A stretch of DNA of 5,743 bases from an uncultured Solirubrobacterales bacterium. Its GTDB lineage: Bacteria; Actinomycetota; Thermoleophilia; Solirubrobacterales; 70-9. Location: positions 1-5,743 of the forward strand of contig CALEMO010000248.1 in NCBI GenBank assembly GCA_937910825.1, read 5' to 3'. Of the stretch, positions 1 to 5,686 are shown piece after piece. The translations under genes and the position numbers were made by a program. The notes beneath the pieces were generated by a model, which was not told the DNA's origin, ran no database searches, and saw nothing but the letters and a program-made list of their open reading frames with translations. How positions within the stretch are numbered: the stretch's first letter is position 1; each line of letters opens with the position of its first letter.

Positions 1-16
1 AAAGGTAAGGGCGGAG

Positions 17-1312
17 GTGCTGACCGGCAAAGTGAATTCGCCGGAGGTTGACTTCGGCGGCCGCAAGCGGGCGGCGATCGAGCTGATCCGCAACCATGAC
101 AGCGCGCTCAGGAACTCTGCCCGCCGCTACTCGATCTGCCGTGACGACTCCGAGGACGCCTATCAGCGGGGAATCGAAATCCTGCTGTCGAAGGCGCCGA
201 CCACCGATTTGCGGCAGCTGCTGCCCTGGGCCAGAACGGTGATCAAGCATGAGGCGCTGGCCATAAGAAAGTCCCGGGAGCGAACCCTGGGCAGGCCCGG
301 AGGAGTCAGCGAAGACGATTCCGAGAACTGGATCGATCTGATCCCTTCTTCCTCGGATGGTCCCGACGAACGGGCAATCAGGCGGGAGAAGATCGATCGA
401 AGCAGGGAAGCCCTTGCAAAGCTGAAGCCTCACGAGCTGAAAGCCCTGACCATGCTCGCGGAGGGTTACAGCTACGCGGAGATTGGCGCCCATAATCAGT
501 GGACGCGGACAAAGGTGAACCGCTGCCTGGCTGAGGGCAGACAACGCTTTCGTTCGGTCTTTCATGAGAGTGAGGCTGGACAACGGTGCGAAAAATTCGA
601 GCCGATAATTTCTGCCTGCTGCGACGGTGAAGCCGAGCCGTCGCAGCAAGTGGAACTCGAGAACCATCTTGCCGCCTGTGGCCACTGCCGGGCGACCCTG
701 CGCACCTTTCGGGCGACACCGCAGGCCGCGGCCGCGTTGCTGCCGGCGGCGCCGTTGAGCCATTCGATTTGGGATCGCTTCCAGGAACTGGCGGTTTCGG
801 CGCAGATGCGTTTCCAGGGGTTGGGCAGCGGGTCTGATTCGTCGGTGTCGGCGATCGCGGCCAGTGGCGGTACCCGAGGAATGGGGGCAGCGGCACTAGC
901 CAAGCTGGCAACGATCTGCGTTGGAACTGCCGGTGGCGCCGCCGCCTGCATGGCGGCTGGGGTGCTTCCGGTTCCCGTGTTGGTCGATCGCAACCCTTCG
1001 AAAACGCCTGTGGTCAGGACGGCTGATGGTCCGGCGAATTCACAGCCGGTATCGGTCGAGCCGGCGCATGAACCGCAAGGGCCATCCGCCGTGACCGACG
1101 CCGGCAGCCCAACAGCGTCTCCGACCCAATCAAAGCCTTCTACCCAACCCCAGGAGAGTGCGACGCCGCCGGCGCCGGTCGCCACTGCGACGCAAGCTGA
1201 ATTCACACCCGAGGCGGCCGGAACTCCGGTGCCGGCCGCAGCGGCTTCTGCGCCCCCGGCGAAGCAATCGGGACCACCGCTCGGCAGCGGCGGAGGGGAG
1301 TTCGGGCCATGA
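17..1312 (+). CDS. ECF-type sigma factor fused to zinc-finger anti-sigma-like domain and membrane segment
   Basis: This 431-residue protein reads as a sigma-70-family (ECF-type) factor with a built-in regulator. Residues about 17-90 resemble sigma region 2, with an acidic 'DDSEDAYQRG' stretch and 'LLPWARTVIKHEA'. Residues about 125-180 are region 4, with the helix-turn-helix 'LAEGYSYAEIGAHNQWTRTK'. Residues 191-230 resemble the zf-HC2 anti-sigma domain, with H217-x3-C221-x2-C224 and upstream Cys 191, 201 and 202. Residues about 290-323 are Ala/Gly/Val-rich and could cross the membrane. The remaining ~108 residues are Pro/Ala/Thr/Ser-rich, like an extracytoplasmic linker, and end in 'GSGGGEFGP'. 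Inference: a membrane-tethered sigma factor held by its own zinc-finger domain and perhaps freed by proteolysis. The GTG start has AAGGG at 7-11 upstream. The frame stays open to the window edge, so an earlier start is possible. The TGA stop overlaps the next gene's ATG. Confidence 0.88.
   Translation: MLTGKVNSPEVDFGGRKRAAIELIRNHDSALRNSARRYSICRDDSEDAYQRGIEILLSKAPTTDLRQLLPWARTVIKHEALAIRKSRERTLGRPGGVSEDDSENWIDLIPSSSDGPDERAIRREKIDRSREALAKLKPHELKALTMLAEGYSYAEIGAHNQWTRTKVNRCLAEGRQRFRSVFHESEAGQRCEKFEPIISACCDGEAEPSQQVELENHLAACGHCRATLRTFRATPQAAAALLPAAPLSHSIWDRFQELAVSAQMRFQGLGSGSDSSVSAIAASGGTRGMGAAALAKLATICVGTAGGAAACMAAGVLPVPVLVDRNPSKTPVVRTADGPANSQPVSVEPAHEPQGPSAVTDAGSPTASPTQSKPSTQPQESATPPAPVATATQAEFTPEAAGTPVPAAAASAPPAKQSGPPLGSGGGEFGP
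1292..1300 (+). promoter_or_regulatory. Shine-Dalgarno site for the secreted protein, inside the sigma gene
   Basis: GGAGGGGAG ends 8 bases before the ATG at 1309. It also encodes the Gly-Gly-Glu near the C-terminus of the sigma protein. With the ATGA stop/start overlap this is the classic layout for translational coupling, so the downstream protein should be made in step with the sigma factor. Confidence 0.75.
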
Positions 1313-4173
1313 AAGGAAAACGGTCTCTCTGCCGGGTTGCCGGGATGGCGGCAGTTGTATCGGTGCTGATTGTAAGCGCAGGTCCGGAGCACGCTGGGGC
1401 TGGTGAGTATCAAGTTCGGCAATGCGCGGGAGCAGAAGTTCAGGGATTCTTTGGTACGTACGACCTCCTAGGAAATGACCGGGTCGACGTCGTCAGCGGC
1501 TGCAGCAATGGCGGGGTCGGCAAGATCGGGATCTATCAAGACCGGAGTGGCACCGGCTTCCCCTTCGGCTCTGGTGGACAGTTTCTCTGGTCGGTCCCGA
1601 ACGGCGTCGGAGTGAAGTCCACGGCGATCACTTCCCGGTTGAACGACGTCAATGGCATCAAGGCCGAGTTGATCGGAGCGAGCAGCAGCCTGCCGTATGC
1701 CGACCTCGACCAAGCACAGCCCCACGACGGCCAGTCGCGGACTACCAGGTGGTCCGACCCGAGCCGCCCGAAGTCACTGATCATCGCTCGCCTGAGTTGC
1801 CGCCTGCAGAACGGCTGCTCGAACCAGCCCGGTGGTAAGAAGGCATTCCTGCAGATCACTGACCTTGAATTCGAAGCCAACGACCGGGTGGCTCCGGTGG
1901 TTGTTCCAACCGGTGGACTCTGGGAACTGGGGACGAACTGGAACTGGCATCGCGGTGACGTCGGCTTTGACGTCGCAGCGATCGACCACGGTGCAGGTAT
2001 CGCAAAGACGTTCCTGCTGGTCAACGGCCTGCGTCTCGAAGTGGGCCAGATTTCCTGTGCCGGTGACAAAGGCGCATATGCGACGGGCTTCACGCCCTGC
2101 CCGCTCGGAGTCAGCCGCTCCGGCACCTCCAATACCGCCGTGGCTCCATTCCAGGAAGGACTCAATCTCTTCCAGTACTGCACCGAGGATTATGCGGCGG
2201 ATACCTCCGAAGCCAATCGAGCCTGTTCGTCAACCCGCTTCGCTTTCATCGACAATGTGGTACCTGCCGCTCCGGTCGGTCTGGAGACGGCAGGGGGCTC
2301 CGATTGGAGATCTCATGACGGATTCACCGTCCGCTGGCAGAACCCGGAGGGTCAGAAAGCGCCGATCCAGGAGGCGGACTTTCGACTGATCCGAACCGCC
2401 GACGGATCAGTAGCGGAAAGCGGCACCATTCAGGTGGAGGGATCGACCGAGATCGGTCCCATGGATCTCGGACAACCCGGCGAATTTCGGGCGGAGGTAA
2501 AGCTGCGGGATGCTGCCGGCAATATTGGCTCCGCTGCATCCACAATCCTCCGATTCGATGACGGGCGGCCCGGCGACGTCTCCCCTGAGCAACCGGGCGG
2601 ATGGATATCGGCCGATGAGCTTCCCCTGGAGCAACCGATCGAAAGGGCGGAGGCGGGCGGTCCGTCGGGCATCGAGGGCTATGCGGTCGAGACATCGAGA
2701 ACAGGTCCATTGTCTCCCTGCCCGTCGGGCAGGTGCCAGTCAGGTGAACTCAGCCTCTCCTCCGGTCCGGACATGAGAACGATCAGCATCGCCAGTCTTG
2801 CTGAGGGCACTCACTGGATCTCAGCGGTTGCCGCTTCCGGGGCGGGCCTGCCGTCAGAGAACCCCGGCAGCACCGTTGTGCGCGTCGACAAGACGGTGCC
2901 GGATGTTGAACTCGAGGGAGTGCCCTCCGGCTGGGTGAATCAGCCGGTTACGCTCGTGGCAAGTGCCGGCGATTCGGGTTCGGGCATGACCGCGAAACCG
3001 GAAATCGACAACGGCCAACCGGTCACGGTGATCCGGGCCGGTGACGAAGCACCGTATGCATCACCGGGTGATCGCGCCAGCTTCACGGTTGCTAGCGAGG
3101 GAGTCACCAGCGTTACGTACTGGGCTCGAGATCTGGCGGGCAATTCGAACGACGGCGCGTTGCTCCCCGACGGGGACTTCCACCCAAGACCTGGCGCGGC
3201 TACGGTGAAGATCGACCGCCGACCACCGGTCATTGAACTTGAGTCAGTCAGGGACCAGGACGATCCGGAAGTGATTCGGGCGACTGCGCGGGACAGTGAT
3301 TCGGGACTCGATCGCGGCATGATCTCCTACCGCGCGGTTAGCGGCGGGGCCTGGGTCGATCTCGAAACCTCGCTTGACGGAAATCAGCTGTCGGCAAGAA
3401 TCCCTTCCGATCGGTTGCCACCGGGTCAATACGAACTGACCGCCGAAGCCACGGACAAGGCAGGTAATCGAGGTAGTTCGGGCATCGATTCACCGATGGT
3501 GCTCGAGCTTCCCTTGAAGCACGAAACCGGTCTCGCGCTGCGTTTCCGAAAGAGTCCGTCAGGCAAGGCTTCGAAGCGCATAAGCGTAGGGGCGACAATC
3601 GAGGTGGTTGGCAGACTTGCCCGGGCAGACGGCACCAGCGTGGACGCGTCCAGAGTGGAAGTCCGGCAGCGCTTTCCGGCTGGCTCAAAAAGGCGTTCCG
3701 TCACAACTTCTGTGAAAACCGATGGCACTGGCCGATTCCTGGCGAAACTGGCGCCAGGGCCGTCCCGTCGGATCCAGGCAAGCTATGTCGGCGATCGCAC
3801 CCACCGGCCTGTTTCCAGTCGGCCCCTGTCTGTTTCAGCCAGAGACCGGACCAGTTTCCGGATTAGGCCGAAATCTCTCCGAAACGGTGGCCGGGTGCTG
3901 ATGTCAGGCTCGGTAAGAGGGCGCGGGGCGATTAGGCCGGCGCGTGGCAAGCTCGTCGCGATCCAGTATTTCGACCCTGGCCGGCGCAAGTGGCGGCCGG
4001 TCGAGGTCCTGCGGACCTCGAGAAACGGGCGCTTCAGGTACCGCTACCGATTCAAGACGATCACCTCCGCGCAGCACATACTGTTCCGCGCGATTTCGCT
4101 GCCGGAGGCGGGCTGGCCCTTCCGGCCCTCGACATCGAAGCGCCGATCGGTCATTGTGTACCCCAAGGACTGA
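1309..4173 (+). CDS. large secreted multidomain Ig-like/beta-sandwich protein
   Basis: A 954-residue protein, probably exported and acting outside the cell or at the surface; its function is unknown. Residues 1-31 form a signal peptide: basic start 'MKGKR', hydrophobic core at about 11-23, and an AGA cleavage motif before 'GEYQ'. Residues ~33-195 look like a lectin/carbohydrate-binding-type beta domain with paired cysteines (C39, C65, C164, C170). A Cys-containing region follows at ~196-315. Then come several Ig/cadherin-like modules marked by 'RDAAGN' (~400), 'RDLAGN' (~607) and 'TDKAGN' (~715). Two related basic beta-sandwich repeats close the protein (~740-845 and ~846-954), each with a 'D/N-G-x-GRF' or 'RNGRF' strand. 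No LPxTG motif or C-terminal membrane anchor is visible, and no catalytic motif was recognised. Similar architectures occur, as I recall, in Solirubrobacterales exported proteins. It overlaps the sigma gene by 4 bases, so it is probably functionally linked to it as sensor ligand, partner or target. A purely structural adhesin is equally possible. Confidence 0.85.
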   Translation: MKGKRSLCRVAGMAAVVSVLIVSAGPEHAGAGEYQVRQCAGAEVQGFFGTYDLLGNDRVDVVSGCSNGGVGKIGIYQDRSGTGFPFGSGGQFLWSVPNGVGVKSTAITSRLNDVNGIKAELIGASSSLPYADLDQAQPHDGQSRTTRWSDPSRPKSLIIARLSCRLQNGCSNQPGGKKAFLQITDLEFEANDRVAPVVVPTGGLWELGTNWNWHRGDVGFDVAAIDHGAGIAKTFLLVNGLRLEVGQISCAGDKGAYATGFTPCPLGVSRSGTSNTAVAPFQEGLNLFQYCTEDYAADTSEANRACSSTRFAFIDNVVPAAPVGLETAGGSDWRSHDGFTVRWQNPEGQKAPIQEADFRLIRTADGSVAESGTIQVEGSTEIGPMDLGQPGEFRAEVKLRDAAGNIGSAASTILRFDDGRPGDVSPEQPGGWISADELPLEQPIERAEAGGPSGIEGYAVETSRTGPLSPCPSGRCQSGELSLSSGPDMRTISIASLAEGTHWISAVAASGAGLPSENPGSTVVRVDKTVPDVELEGVPSGWVNQPVTLVASAGDSGSGMTAKPEIDNGQPVTVIRAGDEAPYASPGDRASFTVASEGVTSVTYWARDLAGNSNDGALLPDGDFHPRPGAATVKIDRRPPVIELESVRDQDDPEVIRATARDSDSGLDRGMISYRAVSGGAWVDLETSLDGNQLSARIPSDRLPPGQYELTAEATDKAGNRGSSGIDSPMVLELPLKHETGLALRFRKSPSGKASKRISVGATIEVVGRLARADGTSVDASRVEVRQRFPAGSKRRSVTTSVKTDGTGRFLAKLAPGPSRRIQASYVGDRTHRPVSSRPLSVSARDRTSFRIRPKSLRNGGRVLMSGSVRGRGAIRPARGKLVAIQYFDPGRRKWRPVEVLRTSRNGRFRYRYRFKTITSAQHILFRAISLPEAGWPFRPSTSKRRSVIVYPKD

Positions 4174-4179
4174 TTCGGC

Positions 4180-4185
4180 AGGAGG
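4180..4185 (+). promoter_or_regulatory. strong Shine-Dalgarno site for the broken third cistron
   Basis: AGGAGG lies 7 bases before the ATG at 4193 and 6 bases after the stop of the secreted-protein gene. It fixes 4193, rather than the internal ATG at 4223, as the original start of the interrupted gene, because no comparable site precedes 4223. Confidence 0.7.
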
Positions 4186-4192
4186 GAAAGTC

Positions 4193-4441
4193 ATGAAGAA
4201 GGTTTCCAGACCCTGACCGGCGATGATCGTGGCAATGATCAGCCTGATCATTGCGATCGGCGGCACCGCGGTGGCCCTGCCCGGAAAGCATACGGTCGGC
4301 CAGGATGATCTGAAGAACGGGTCAGTTGGTGCCCGGTCGGTAGCGAGAACGATTCTCGGGCATTCGAAGGTGATGTCCTCGAGCGATCTGGTTGCAGGAG
4401 ACGGAATCTTCGCCGAAGCCGAAGGCTCCAATGGCATTTGA
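4193..4441 (+). pseudogene. small membrane/exported protein gene, interrupted by TGA at codon 8 and truncated
   Basis: From ATG 4193 the frame reads 'MKKVSRP', then TGA (4214-4216), then continues in the same frame as 'PAMIVAMISLIIAIGGTAVA' and a polar segment with 'HTVGQDDLKNGSVGARSVAR', ending at TGA 4439-4441. A basic start, 'RP-x-PAM', a hydrophobic helix ending in 'GGTAVA' and then 'V-x-x-x-DLKNGSV' is a pattern I recall from small exported or N-anchored proteins of Solirubrobacterales. Those usually run on into a longer C-terminal domain that is missing here. The start has a perfect AGGAGG site and lies 19 bases after the previous gene, so it belonged to the same operon. A single change from a Ser, Trp or Arg codon would create the TGA. 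Re-initiation at ATG 4223 could still give a 72-residue protein, since the hydrophobic helix remains intact. A read error is the main alternative. Confidence 0.7.
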
Positions 4442-4730
4442 TCCTGCAATCGCGGGGATGGGTCCCGATGCATTTGAACTCAGGCGCAATGCCCTGCCCA
4501 ACCGCTGGGGCGGACCGGTCGGTTACCGTTTCATTGTCAGTAGCGACTTGGGGCCTGACGCCGTGTTCACAATGACCATTCACCCAGATGTAAGTGGGCG
4601 CCCCGCAGTGCTGACAATGCACGAGAGGATCATCGAGCACATTAATCAGCACGATGGGGTCAAGTGGGTCAGCTTCGATGAAATCGCCGAAGACTTCCGT
4701 CGCCGTAGTACCGCGAATGGCGATTCATAG
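4431..4730 (+). pseudogene. 3' remnant of a polysaccharide deacetylase gene
   Basis: The 99 residues from ATG 4431 (the frame is open from 4392) end in a segment that strongly resembles the C-terminus of polysaccharide (NodB-type) deacetylases of the PuuE/peptidoglycan-deacetylase kind. '[13 protein letters not shown]' (~4566-4604) is followed by '[15 protein letters not shown]' and '[11 protein letters not shown]'. Full-length relatives are roughly 250-300 residues. The N-terminal NodB barrel with its Asp and His metal ligands is absent here, so the fragment cannot be an active deacetylase. The first ~30 residues ('[19 protein letters not shown]') are not recognised and may be part of the lost domain or junction sequence. 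The frame differs from that of the truncated gene before it, and the two overlap at 4431-4441. No good ribosome site precedes ATG 4431. Best read as a deletion remnant; an expressed short orphan protein is less likely. Stop codon is TAG. Confidence 0.72.
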
Positions 4731-4803
4731 ACGCCTTGATCTTCCCCCGAGACGAGGTAGTTCCGCTCTGCGACTGTTGAAGATTGCATTCGTGCCTTAA
4801 ATA

Positions 4804-4831
4804 CCAACGGCCCCAATAAAGGGGCCGTTGG
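4804..4831. terminator. perfect 11-bp hairpin between converging genes
   Basis: CCAACGGCCCC (4804-4814) and GGGGCCGTTGG (4821-4831) are perfect inverted repeats around the 6-base loop AATAAA. The site lies 73 bases after the deacetylase-remnant stop and about 95 bases beyond the stop of the minus-strand gene. On the minus strand the stem is followed by TATTTAAGG, a weak T-rich run. On the plus strand no T-run follows. It probably terminates the minus-strand transcript and may act in both directions. Confidence 0.7.
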
Positions 4832-4851
4832 CGAGGGAGGAGAGGTAATAC

Positions 4852-4882
4852 ATCGACTGACGAGGTTATGAGGTCAGCCGAT
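4852..4882 (-). other. 10-bp hairpin in the minus-strand 3' region
   Basis: ATCGACTGAC (4852-4861) and GTCAGCCGAT (4873-4882) are inverted repeats around an 11-base loop. As minus-strand RNA all ten positions pair, with one G-U. As plus-strand RNA that pair becomes an A-C mismatch. This suggests the structure serves the minus-strand transcript, as a 3' stabiliser or part of its terminator region. Confidence 0.4.
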
Positions 4883-4895
4883 CTTCTCCGGACAG

Positions 4896-4910
4896 CCTGC
4901 TCTCCGCAGG
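4896..4910 (-). other. short hairpin just after the coiled-coil gene stop
   Basis: CCTGC and GCAGG pair around a 5-base loop, 15 bases beyond the minus-strand stop codon. The stem is short and no T-run follows, so alone it is a weak signal. It is the first of three successive hairpins on this transcript. Confidence 0.25.
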
Positions 4911-4925
4911 TGCCGGGCTAAGCGT

Positions 4926-5594
4926 TTAGACGCGAGCGGTGATCTGCTCCGAAACCTTGTTCACCAGATCCTGGGCCTTCTTGCCCTGGGTCTCGGCGAG
5001 CCTGGAAACGTCGTTTTGAACCTGCTCGGCGCGCTTGGAGACGACATCAACGCGGGCCTCGATGTTCTTCGAGACGTCCTTGTTGGTGGCCTTGACCTGC
5101 TTCTCAACGCTCTTTTGCTGCTTGCGTACCTGACGCTCGAGCGAGTTGCGCTGCATGCGGGCCTTGGTCGTGGCTTTGCGGCGGGCGGTGGTGCCCCGAC
5201 GCTCAGCGCGCTTGAAGGTCTTGGTCAGTTCGGCGCGGTAGCTCTTGACCTTTTTCTCAGCTGTTGCCTGATCGGTCCACGGCTCAACCAGCTCGGAAAC
5301 CATCTCGGAGATGTTGAGTGCGGCGCCGACCGGAACGTCAACGGCGGTCTGAGCAGCTTCGCGGGCGCCCTCACGGGCAGCCTCTACGGTTTCGGTGAAG
5401 CTCTTCTTCGCGTTGTTCGCGTCAATCTGGGCAGCGTGCGTCGCCTTGGCGGCAGCTTCTTAACGGAGCTGGGCCGGGGTGCGCTTCTTCGAGGCGGTGC
5501 TCTTGGCAGCCGGCTTCTTCGCTGCGGCCTTGGTTGAAGTCTTCTTCGCGGTGCTCTTCTTGGAGGTCTTCTTAGGGGCGTTCGATGCGGCCAT
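4926..5594 (-). pseudogene. histone-H1-like tail plus coiled-coil (phasin-like) protein, interrupted by TAA at codon 45
   Basis: Read on the minus strand from ATG 5594-5592, the frame would encode 222 residues if the TAA at 5462-5460 were sense. Residues 1-44 are rich in Lys/Ala/Ser/Thr with KK pairs at 8-9, 12-13, 17-18, 26-27 and 36-37, like histone H1-type DNA-binding tails. Residues 46-97 are Ala/Glu-rich and helical ('EAAREGAREAAQ'), then 'DVPVGAALNISEMVSELVEPW'-type sequence leads to a long charged, probably coiled-coil stretch ending 'SEQITARV'. This resembles phasin-like or nucleoid-associated actinobacterial proteins, but no named family is certain. The start is well supported by AAGGAG (5607-5602) 7 bases upstream. 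CAA, GAA or AAA to TAA would explain the stop. Downstream, the first ATG (5303) opens a 125-residue frame to 4926 that has only a poor ribosome site. Possible outcomes are a 44-residue basic peptide, a 125-residue coiled-coil fragment, or full-length protein by readthrough or if the stop is a read error. Confidence 0.72.
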
Positions 5595-5601
5595 GATATT
5601 G

Positions 5602-5607
5602 CTCCTT
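5602..5607 (-). promoter_or_regulatory. Shine-Dalgarno site for the histone-like gene
   Basis: On the minus strand AAGGAG lies 7 bases before the ATG at 5594. This fixes that start and shows the region before the in-frame TAA was once, or still is, translated. Confidence 0.7.
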
Positions 5608-5656
5608 GTTTGTTGAAAGTAGATTACTTACTTCTAAGGATGTCTGAAGTGTAGCA

Positions 5657-5686
5657 CCTATACGAACATCTGTTCTGATTTGGCAA
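5657..5686 (-). promoter_or_regulatory. candidate sigma-70-type promoter of the histone-like gene
   Basis: On the minus strand TTGCCA (5686-5681) and TATAGG (5662-5657) are separated by 18 bases; GTATAG with 17-base spacing is an equal reading. Transcription would start near 5650, giving a leader of about 55 bases before the ATG. The stretch 5595-5680 is richer in A and T than the surrounding genes, as expected for a promoter region. No start site has been mapped. Confidence 0.5.
5663..5676 (-). promoter_or_regulatory. candidate LexA (SOS) operator
   Basis: The minus strand reads AGAACAGATGTTCG. It matches 13 of 14 positions of the Gram-positive/actinobacterial LexA consensus CGAAC-RNRY-GTTYG; only the first base differs. 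It contains the inverted repeat GAACA/TGTTC and fills most of the spacer between the proposed -35 and -10 elements, where a bound repressor would block RNA polymerase. Inference: the downstream histone-like gene may be induced by DNA damage. Confidence 0.55.

Noticed and set aside
378..911. 177-codon minus-strand frame opposite the sigma and zinc-finger region
   Set aside because: Pro/Arg/Ser-rich composition with no domain pattern, typical of an antisense shadow.
562..1422. 286-codon open frame on the minus strand opposite the sigma gene
   Set aside because: It is rich in Ala/Gly/Pro/Ser without recognisable domains and lies antisense to clear sigma, zinc-finger and tail sequence. Long antisense frames are common in GC-rich DNA.
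1536..2183. 215-codon minus-strand frame inside the secreted-protein gene
   Set aside because: No ribosome site or family pattern was seen, and the plus-strand gene covers it with a coherent exported protein.
4248..4652. 134-codon minus-strand frame across the gene-remnant junction
   Set aside because: It shows no recognisable features and lies opposite the recognisable deacetylase end.
5016..5537. 173-codon plus-strand frame rich in Leu/Gly/Ala opposite the histone-like gene
   Set aside because: It looks like a hydrophobic protein, but Leu runs are what the complement of Lys/Glu/Gln-rich coiled-coil codons gives. The minus-strand frame has the ribosome site, the promoter and a sensible protein.
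4193..5594. Programmed stop-codon recoding, for example selenocysteine at the TGA
   Set aside because: No SECIS-like hairpin stands out after 4216, the position near the N-terminus has no redox motif, and the second interruption is a TAA, which does not fit selenocysteine.
5617..5629. Small inverted repeat AAGTA-GAT-TACTT in the leader of the histone-like gene
   Set aside because: A five-pair AT-rich stem is too weak to call a regulatory element on its own.
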